From the NCBI RefSeq assembly GCF_008801915.1, contig NZ_VZOV01000020.1:26965-90964 (forward strand): 64,000 nt of DNA, in the 5' to 3' direction. Origin of the DNA: Cupriavidus gilardii. GTDB taxonomy: Bacteria > Pseudomonadota > Gammaproteobacteria > Burkholderiales > Burkholderiaceae. The notes beneath the pieces are model-generated. The model was not told the DNA's origin and made no database searches. It worked only from the letters and a program-made list of their open reading frames with translations. This document shows, in pieces, positions 58,881 through 64,000 of this stretch. Made by a program: the position numbers and the translations under genes. The stretch's first letter is position 1, and each line of letters opens with the position of its first letter.

Positions 58881-59227
58881 GGGGTTCTCCTCTTCATGGC
58901 GTTCTCCTCTGGGATGGGCAGGCGCCCGCGTGCGGCTGGCGCAGCGGGCCGGACGGCCGATGTTAGAAGCGGGAGCGGCGCGGACGGTAACGAAATCTGC
59001 GCATGTCCGCATGCCGTCCGCGCATGCATCCGGGACCGATGGCGGGACGGCATTGCGCGTCCGCATCGATGCCGCGCATGGCCGCTGGTGTCCGCCATCG
59101 TCCGACAGCGAGCACGCGCGAGCCGTCGGGATCGACGACGATCGATGGTGCGGGTCGACCGCGGGCAATGACATCGACGGTCATCGATCGAGCGTCGTTC
59201 GGCAGTCGGTCGAGCATCGGTGGCGTG

Positions 59228-59260
59228 TCGATCGGGCATCGATCGGGCATCGATGCGGCA
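59228..59260 (+). repeat. 11-bp tandem repeat, three copies
   Basis: Three units of TCGATCGGGCA (the last with two changes) are the clearest tandem repeat in the GATCG-rich stretch. Confidence 0.75.
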
Positions 59261-59828
59261 CCGATACCGTGCTCACGAATGGCAAAGCGTTGCGTCGACG
59301 CATCACCCGAACGACGCTCGCGCGCGATGCGCGACGACCCGCGATGCGAGGTCGATGCGCGATGCGCGCTTCGCTGTCGCGATGGCCGCCGGCATCATCG
59401 GCGCGCTCGTCGCCGCACTGCCGTCGCCGCTGTCGCGCACGGCCGCCTTGCGCTTCGACGCCGCCGCATCGCGCGACGCGCAGCGCGCGCCCGGCACGCA
59501 CGACCGCTCTTCACTGCTTGCCGCAAAGCCTTGTTGCACGCGGCTTTGCGGCGAGCATGCGGGTTCTCCCTCGTGTCTTCGCCGCGTCCTCGCGAGGGCT
59601 TGCGAAGGGTCTTCGTCAACGTCGCGGCAAGCTGCGCGCGCGCACGTCGGCCAGCGCGTCGTCGGCATGTCGACGGCGTCGCGATGCGAGCAAGGCGGAG
59701 GGTCTGTCGGCGTGTCGTCGCGGCATGCGATGCGTGTCTCGACAGCGCGTCGCGCGTGTCATTGCATCGATGCGTTCGTCATCGCAAAGCGCGCGCATTC
59801 GATGGCGTGATTTTTTGGAACTTTTTTC

Positions 59829-59857
59829 TTAACATCACCGACCAAACGAATTATGAT
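59829..59857 (+). promoter_or_regulatory. Sigma-70-type promoter upstream of the HC2 gene
   Basis: TTAACA (59829-59834), exactly 17 bases, then TATGAT (59852-59857), inside an AT-rich island with TTTTTT runs upstream. Transcription would start near 59864, about 550 bases before the HC2 ATG, giving an unusually long leader unless a gene lies between. Confidence 0.7.
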
Positions 59858-59886
59858 TCGCCTTGACAAGAGTCTCTCTTCATTGC

Positions 59887-60403
59887 ATGAAGCAGGACAT
59901 CGCAAAGCGAAGAACTCGAACAACAACCGCGGCGCGATTCGATGCAGTGATGCAGGTAGCCGAGGAGCAACAGAACTTTGACGCAGACCAGACCGGGCTG
60001 GCTTCTTACAACGCGTACAGTCTCCTGTGGCCCATTGACGGGATGGGTTCGCTACCTCGAACAACACGGCGTCTGCCTGGCGCGGGCCAAGACCGCGAAT
60101 GCAGGTTTGCCGTCGGAATACTCCTACTTTGAAGCCGCGTGTCGTCGGGCAACGACGCGCGAGCGGATCGAATACTGCGGGACGCGACGAGCGTTGCGCG
60201 CGGGTCATCGCGTTGCACGTCGTCACGGAAGCCTTGCCCTGCGCAAGGCGCCCGCCAAGGAATTCATTAGCGTGCGGCAGCCGTATTGCGGCACGCCGAT
60301 GAATCGCTCGCTCGACTGGGGTTCGCAAGCCTGCGGCTTGCAGGCATCAACGCCTCGGGTCGGTCGGGTCGCCAATTTTGGACATTCGATATTCACGCTT
60401 TAG
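59887..60403 (+). pseudogene. Possible frameshifted gene remnant upstream of HC2
   Basis: From ATG 59887 one frame reads plausible protein (AARFDAVMQVAEEQQNFDA then YNAYSLLWPIDG) to about 60045; from there the sensible-looking reading moves to another frame (WVRYLEQHGVCLARAKTANA, then SEYSYFEAAC) which stays open to TAG 60401-60403. A single shift near 60045-60050 would join them. I recognise no family, there is no clear ribosome-binding site, and the second half drifts into Arg-rich sequence. It may equally be a non-coding leader of the HC2 gene. Confidence 0.3.
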
Positions 60404-60417
60404 TGAAGGAGTCATCC

Positions 60418-61017
60418 ATGGCAACGACTGCGAAGAAGAAACCTGCGGCCAAGAAGGCCGCGCCCGCCAAGAAGGCAGCCGCCAAGAAGGCCGCACCGGC
60501 CAAGAAGACCGCGGTGAAGAAGGTCGCCGCGAAGAAGGCGGCGCCGGCCAAGAAGGCCGCAGCGAAGAAGGCCCCCGCCAAGAAGGTCGCGACCAAGAAG
60601 GTAGCGGCGAAGAAGGCGGCGCCGGCCAAGAAGGCTGCAGCGAAGAAGGCTCCCGCCAAGAAGGTCGCGACCAAGAAGGTAGCGGCGAAGAAGGCGGCGC
60701 CGGCCAAGAAGGCCGCAGCGAAGAAGGCCCCGGCCAAGAAGGTCGCGACCAAGAAGGTAGCGGCGAAGAAGGCGGCACCGGCCAAGAAGGCCGCGGCCAA
60801 GAAGACCACCGCGAAGAAGGCGACCGCCAAGAAGGCCGCGCCGGCCAGGAAGGCTGCCGCGAAGAAGGCGCCGGCGAAGAAGGCTGCCGGCAAGAAGGCC
60901 GCCGCCCAGCCTGCCGCGGCCCCTGCCTCGTCGCCTGCGTCGGCTCCCGCGCCGGCCGCCAAGACCGCGCTGAGCCCGGCCGCCGCCTGGCCGTTCCCGA
61001 CCGGCAGCCGTCCGTAA
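60418..61017 (+). CDS. Histone H1-like protein, HC2 type
   Basis: The 199-residue protein is almost wholly Lys/Ala/Pro pentapeptides of the KKxxA kind ([13 protein letters not shown]), like the C-terminal tail of eukaryotic H1 and chlamydial HC2. It ends in an Ala/Pro/Ser tail and the non-repetitive [12 protein letters not shown]. It should bind DNA non-specifically in the nucleoid. Three 78-bp near-identical repeats encode residues from about 45 to 122. ATG 60418 has GAAGGAG 6 bases upstream. A strong terminator follows. HC2-like genes are common in Burkholderiales and Bordetella (BpH1). Confidence 0.93.
   Translation: MATTAKKKPAAKKAAPAKKAAAKKAAPAKKTAVKKVAAKKAAPAKKAAAKKAPAKKVATKKVAAKKAAPAKKAAAKKAPAKKVATKKVAAKKAAPAKKAAAKKAPAKKVATKKVAAKKAAPAKKAAAKKTTAKKATAKKAAPARKAAAKKAPAKKAAGKKAAAQPAAAPASSPASAPAPAAKTALSPAAAWPFPTGSRP
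60550..60783 (+). repeat. 78-bp tandem repeats in the HC2 gene, three copies
   Basis: Copies at 60550-60627, 60628-60705 and 60706-60783 differ at only a few bases, each encoding 26 residues ([20 protein letters not shown], then KKAAPA). Unequal crossing-over would change the length of the basic tail in steps of 26 residues while keeping the frame. Confidence 0.92.
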
Positions 61018-61129
61018 GCGTTGAAGCGCGACCCGTGCGCGCTCGATTCCTGCGGGAATCCTCGGGGCACCTTCGCGTGCCCGAATGACCGGATACCCCG
61101 TATCCGGTCGGCATGACAGTGGTCCTGCC

Positions 61130-61166
61130 AACCCGCCGCCGGCGATCCGCCGCGGCGGGTTTTTTA
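61130..61166 (+). terminator. Rho-independent terminator of the HC2 gene
   Basis: A 10-bp stem (61130-61139 with 61152-61161) is followed by a T-run and ATTCG. A second hairpin with a 9-bp stem (61087-61095 with 61101-61109) lies just upstream without a T-run. Confidence 0.9.
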
Positions 61167-61213
61167 TTCGGGCCGGCCGCTGGCGGCGAACGTGCAAACA
61201 CGAAGGTGCAAAC

Positions 61214-61243
61214 AAAAACGCCGCCCCCCGAAGGAGGCGGCGT
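61214..61243 (-). terminator. Terminator of the glycine-zipper lipoprotein gene
   Basis: An 8-bp stem (61218-61225 with 61236-61243) followed on the minus strand by TTTTTGTTTG, about 30 bases after the stop codon. Confidence 0.88.
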
Positions 61244-61272
61244 CCGGTTCCGCGGCCGGTGAAGCGCGGCGT

Positions 61273-61740
61273 TCAGTGCGTGACGCGCGTGACCCCGCCC
61301 GAGGACAGCAGCCGCACGCGCTCGCCCGGACGGAAGATCTCGTCGGCGTCCTGCGTGATCGCGCGCATCTCGCCGTTGTCCAGGCGCACCGTGATCTCGA
61401 GCCCGCGACGCTGGTCGACCCGGTTCTCGATCGCGCTGCCGGCCATGCCGCCGAGCACCGCGCCGAGGATGCCGGCCGCGACCGAGCCGCTGCCGCTGCC
61501 GATCGAGCTGCCGGCCGCAATGCCGCCGATGGCGCCGCCCGCGAGCGTGCCGACGCCCGATTGCTGACCCTGGATCATCACCTCGCGCACGCTCTCGACC
61601 ACACCATAGCGCAGCGTCTGTTCACGCTGCGCCTGCCCCGGCGTATAGATGCTGGCGGAGTTCGATTGCGTGGCGCAGCCGGCCACGAGACTGGCGGCCG
61701 CCACGAGCGCGACGCCGCAGGTTCGGATAAGGGTTTGCAT
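61273..61740 (-). CDS. Glycine-zipper outer-membrane lipoprotein (SlyB/17-kDa antigen type)
   Basis: A 155-residue lipoprotein with lipobox LVAGC (C22) and a central glycine-zipper segment (GTLAGGAIGGIAAGSSIG, then GILGAVLGGMAG) as in SlyB, PcP and rickettsial 17-kDa antigens. These proteins sit in the outer membrane and help keep envelope integrity. The C-terminal part is a small beta domain (ITVRLDNGEMRAITQDADE). ATG 61740 was chosen for the signal peptide; GGGGAAT lies upstream. Confidence 0.88.
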   Translation of the reverse strand: MQTLIRTCGVALVAAASLVAGCATQSNSASIYTPGQAQREQTLRYGVVESVREVMIQGQQSGVGTLAGGAIGGIAAGSSIGSGSGSVAAGILGAVLGGMAGSAIENRVDQRRGLEITVRLDNGEMRAITQDADEIFRPGERVRLLSSGGVTRVTH

Positions 61741-61760
61741 GGTGATTCCCCAGCAAGGGT

Positions 61761-62708
61761 TTACGCGTAACGGTAGCCGAATGCCGACTCGAACATCTGG
61801 CCGATCTGCTCGCGCGAGACCTTGTAGTTTTGCGGTCCCTGGTGCGCGATCTTGATCGCCCCCATCAGACTCGCGAGCCGACCGGTAGTTTCCCAGTCGA
61901 AGCCCTGCTCGATGCCGTACAGCAGGCCGCCGCGGAAGGCGTCGCCGCAGCCGGTCGGATCGACGACCCGTTCGGCCTGCACCGCGGGAATATTGTACTG
62001 CCGGCCATCGGCGTGAATGGTCGCGCCGCGCTCGCCATGCGTCACGATGAAGGCGCGCACGCGCGCCGCCACTTCGGCGCTGCTCCAGCCGGTGCGCGAC
62101 AGCAGCACCTGGCCTTCGTAATCGTTGACGGTCACATAGCTGGCCAGTTCGACGAACTGGCGCAGGTCTTCGCCGCCGAACAGCGGCATCGCCTGGCCCA
62201 GGTCGAAGATGAACGGAATGCCCGCCTCGGCGAATTGCCGGGCATGGTGCAGCATCCCTTCGCGGCTGTCCGGCGCGACGATGCCCAGCCGCGGCGCGCG
62301 TTCGCCCTTGAGCGCGTCCTGCACGTGCGACAGCTGCGAGTGGTTCATCGCGCCCGGGTGGAAGGCGGTGATCTGGTTGTTCTCCAGATCGGTGGTGATC
62401 ATCGCCTGCGCGGTGAAGGTATCGGGCAGCATGCGGATATGTTCGGTGCCGATGCCGAGCGCGCGCAGGTAGTCCAGATACGGGCCGGCATCCTCGCCGA
62501 CCGTCGCCATCACCACCGGCTCGCCGCCGAGCAGCTTCAGGCTGTAGGCGATATTGCCCGCGCAGCCGCCGAACTCCCGGCGCATGCCGGGGACCAGGAA
62601 GGACACATTGAGCATGTGGATCTGGTCCGGCAGGATGTGTTCGCGGAACCTGCCCTCGAACGTCATGATGGTGTCGTAGGCGACGGAGCCGCAGATCAGG
62701 CTGGGCAT
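61761..62708 (-). CDS. PfkB-family carbohydrate/nucleoside kinase (adenosine kinase-like)
   Basis: A 315-residue ribokinase-fold kinase. The N-terminal GGCAGNIAYSLKLLGG motif and C-terminal DPTGCGDAFRGG (anion hole and catalytic Asp) are clear. Annotated relatives are called adenosine kinase, but sugar or nucleoside specificity is not proved by sequence. ATG 62708 has TTGGAG upstream. It lies 20 bases before the lipoprotein gene, likely in the same transcript. Confidence 0.88.
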   Translation of the reverse strand: MPSLICGSVAYDTIMTFEGRFREHILPDQIHMLNVSFLVPGMRREFGGCAGNIAYSLKLLGGEPVVMATVGEDAGPYLDYLRALGIGTEHIRMLPDTFTAQAMITTDLENNQITAFHPGAMNHSQLSHVQDALKGERAPRLGIVAPDSREGMLHHARQFAEAGIPFIFDLGQAMPLFGGEDLRQFVELASYVTVNDYEGQVLLSRTGWSSAEVAARVRAFIVTHGERGATIHADGRQYNIPAVQAERVVDPTGCGDAFRGGLLYGIEQGFDWETTGRLASLMGAIKIAHQGPQNYKVSREQIGQMFESAFGYRYA

Positions 62709-62741
62709 GGGTGCTCCAAGGTGTTTTGGTTCTGGTGGATC

Positions 62742-62768
62742 GCTGCTGGTGCTGCTGGTGCTGCTGGT
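62742..62768 (+). repeat. 9-bp tandem repeat, three copies
   Basis: Three exact units of GCTGCTGGT lie between the PfkB gene start and the palindromic repeat. Confidence 0.8.
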
Positions 62769-62775
62769 GGTTTGT

Positions 62776-62906
62776 CTCCCCTTTCCCGCCTGCGGGAGAG
62801 GGGCGGGGGAGAGGGCAGGGCGGTGGGCATGCCACTGCCGATTCACTGCCGATTGAAACCACCTTCCTCTCCCCGGCCCTCTCCCCCTGAGGAGGAGAGG
62901 GAGAAC
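62776..62906. repeat. Intergenic palindromic repeat, copy 2
   Basis: The layout is the same as at 56187-56303: an opening 12-bp stem with a 2-base loop (62778-62789 with 62792-62803, one G-T pair), long-range arms GGGGGAGAGGG (62805-62815) and CCCTCTCCCCC (62877-62887), and a middle with CATGCCA and AAACCACC. It lies between tpx and the PfkB gene, both minus strand. Confidence 0.8.
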
Positions 62907-62931
62907 ACATGCGCGTGGGGTTGGACCGCGC

Positions 62932-63432
62932 TTACTTCAGCGCCGCCAGCGCTGCGTCATAGTCCGGCTCGTTCTTGATTTCCGGCACCAGCTGGCTGTA
63001 GGTCACCGTGTCGTTCTGATCGAGCACCACGACGGCGCGGGCCGTCACGCCGGCCAGCGGGCCGCTCTTGATGTCGACGCCGTAGTCGTCCTTGAACTGC
63101 GCGCCGCGCATCGTCGACAGCGGCACCACATTGCTCAGGCCTTCCGCCGTGCAGAAGCGCCCCATCGCGAACGGCAGGTCGGCCGAGATCGTCAGCACGA
63201 CGGTGTCGGCCAGCGCGCTGGCCTTCTCGTTGAACTTGCGGGCGGAGGCCTGGCACACCGGCGTGTCCAGGCTCGGCACGATATTGAGGACCTTGCGCTT
63301 GCCGGCGAAGTCGGCCAGCGTCACGTCCTTCAGGTCCTTGCCGACCAGCGAGAACGCGGGGGCCTTGTCACCGGGTTGGGGAAATTTGCCGCCGACTTCG
63401 ATCGGGTTGCCGCCGAGGGTCACAGTGCTCAT
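62932..63432 (-). CDS. tpx: Thiol peroxidase (atypical 2-Cys peroxiredoxin)
   Basis: Tpx reduces hydroperoxides, preferring alkyl ones, with thioredoxin as partner. The 166-residue protein has the peroxidatic C60 (PSLDTPVCQ) and resolving C93 (GRFCTAEGL), equivalent to E. coli C61/C95. Start [13 protein letters not shown] is canonical, with GGAGC upstream. Confidence 0.96.
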   Translation of the reverse strand: MSTVTLGGNPIEVGGKFPQPGDKAPAFSLVGKDLKDVTLADFAGKRKVLNIVPSLDTPVCQASARKFNEKASALADTVVLTISADLPFAMGRFCTAEGLSNVVPLSTMRGAQFKDDYGVDIKSGPLAGVTARAVVVLDQNDTVTYSQLVPEIKNEPDYDAALAALK

Positions 63433-63519
63433 GGTCGCTCCTGGGTTGATGGGGACGCGGCGCGCGCGGCGGGATGCCGCGGCGGCGCGTCCGGGGATTC
63501 GGGAAGGGCTCGGGCAGGT

Positions 63520-64000
63520 TCAGGGATAAAAGACCGACACGCGGTAGTTGTCCGCGGCCTGCCGAGTCCGGAATCGTACCTGAAGGGGGAGCTCGGCGCC
63601 CGCCTGCAGGCCCGCGGCGCCATCCGGATCGCGCGTCCGCTGCGCGGCGGGCAGGTAGTCGGCCGGCATCAGCACAAGCCGCTGCAGCGGGCGATCCTGC
63701 GCATCGGTCAGCACCAGCTCGATCGCCGGCAGCGCCACCAGCGCGCGGCTCTCGTTGCGCAGCGTCATCGTCAGCAGATAGTCGTCGCTGCCGGCATCGG
63801 GCATCTGCAGCTGCGAGCCGTCGATGCGCAGCGCGGCGAGTTGCTGCGCCGGCGGCACGCGGCAGCCCAGCGGCGCGCAGGCCGCCTCGAGCCACGGCCG
63901 CAGTGCGGGTGCGCGCGCCGCCAGCTCGGTGCGCCACAGCAGCGCGGCGGCAAGCAGCGCAAGCAGCGTGGCCAGCGCCGCGGCGCCGATGGCCCAGCGC
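63520..64000 (-). CDS. DUF3426 membrane protein, C-terminal part (partial)
   Basis: The frame is open through the right edge, so the N-terminus (in this family usually an MJ0042-type zinc ribbon) is outside. The visible 159 residues begin with a membrane segment (LATLLALLAAALLW), then a periplasmic DUF3426 domain with the paired cysteines CAPLGC, the LTMTLRNESRALVALPAIELVLTD core and the C-terminal YRVSVFYP. Function is unknown. Proximity to tpx is typical for Burkholderiaceae. Confidence 0.85.
   Translation of the reverse strand, partial: RWAIGAAALATLLALLAAALLWRTELAARAPALRPWLEAACAPLGCRVPPAQQLAALRIDGSQLQMPDAGSDDYLLTMTLRNESRALVALPAIELVLTDAQDRPLQRLVLMPADYLPAAQRTRDPDGAAGLQAGAELPLQVRFRTRQAADNYRVSVFYP

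Larger units (their letters stand above)
58881..60417. other. 1.5-kb region without a convincing intact gene
   Basis: Several frames on both strands stay open for long stretches, but they translate to Arg/Ala/Ser-rich, unconserved sequence, as expected from the strong bias for CG, TCG and GCG words. From 58980 to about 59790 the DNA is full of short GATCG-, GCGATGCG- and TCGTCG-type direct repeats. At 59806-59860 an AT-rich stretch carries a good promoter. From 59887 to 60403 base use changes and two frames look like a broken gene. The region ends at the HC2 gene. Confidence 0.6.

Noticed and set aside
55962..59171. 1069-codon plus-strand open frame across LysR, amidohydrolase and MHS genes
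   Set aside because: It runs against three genes with full family signatures and crosses the palindromic repeat; the translation is His/Arg/Gln-rich without domains.
59003..59866. Long plus-strand open frames in the gene-free region
   Set aside because: Translations are dominated by Arg, Ser and Ala, all frames are open to a similar extent, and no plausible start or conserved segment is seen.
60550..60783. Possible CRISPR-like array of regular repeats
   Set aside because: The 78-bp units are contiguous without spacers and encode the Lys/Ala repeats of the HC2 protein in frame.

Overview
The window is a GC-rich (roughly two-thirds G+C by eye) bacterial chromosome segment with densely packed core genes. 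Gene content and order point to the Burkholderiales, most likely Burkholderiaceae near Ralstonia/Cupriavidus. The main signs are a division and cell wall (dcw) run ending ftsZ - peroxiredoxin - lpxC - DUF721/dciA - secA, a pilBCD-coaE-zapD-yacG-mutT block beside argJ, an HC2-type histone H1-like gene, and DUF3426-tpx-pfkB at the right edge. The taxonomic call is inference from synteny and family knowledge; no rRNA gene is present to confirm it.

Layout. 1-11554: dcw cluster, all on the plus strand, from the 3' end of murF through mraY, murD, ftsW, murG, murC, ddlB, ftsQ, ftsA and ftsZ, largely linked by 4-base ATGA overlaps. 12044-20015: peroxiredoxin, lpxC, dciA (minus), secA, argJ, a DUF815 ATPase and mutT. 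20043-26500 (minus): yacG, zapD, coaE, the type IV pilus genes pilD/pilC/pilB, tRNA-Pro(CGG) and ispB. 26641-35826: a tiny membrane ORF, rplU, rpmA, obg, proB, then a CNP1-like lipoprotein and rppH (minus), proS, a lytic transglycosylase, a prolyl-4-hydroxylase-like oxygenase and a LysE transporter. 35876-45000: hpt and ffh (minus), a YpjD-like membrane protein, a PP0621-type protein, ampD, then nrdA, a small repeat protein and nrdB behind a pair of NrdR boxes. 45117-53576: DUF445 protein, a pentapeptide-like protein, rdgC, a SYLF lipoprotein, a small lipoprotein and a fused indolepyruvate ferredoxin oxidoreductase. 53753-58880: an Lrp/AsnC regulator, aldo/keto reductase, LysR regulator, amidohydrolase and MHS transporter. 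58881-60417 holds no convincing intact gene. 60418-64000: HC2 histone-like gene, glycine-zipper lipoprotein, PfkB kinase, tpx and a truncated DUF3426 gene.

How the genes work together. The left third makes UDP-MurNAc-pentapeptide, lipid I and lipid II and assembles the divisome; zapD and ampD (Z-ring bundling, murein recycling) extend this theme further right. ffh and secA serve protein export, ispB gives the quinone side chain, nrdAB supplies deoxynucleotides, and obg/rplU/rpmA serve ribosome assembly. From 46.5 to 60.4 kb the gene content is more accessory: catabolic enzymes with dedicated regulators, a poorly conserved repeat protein and intergenic palindromic elements.

The points most worth a second look are a 38-codon ORF between ftsW and murG, created by a duplicated junction and keeping stop/start coupling at both ends; a lower-GC two-repeat protein inside the nrdA-nrdB operon; the gene-free, promoter-bearing 1.5 kb upstream of the HC2 gene; and two possible leaderless start sites. 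I saw no CRISPR array, integrase, transposase, restriction system or recognisable anti-phage system.
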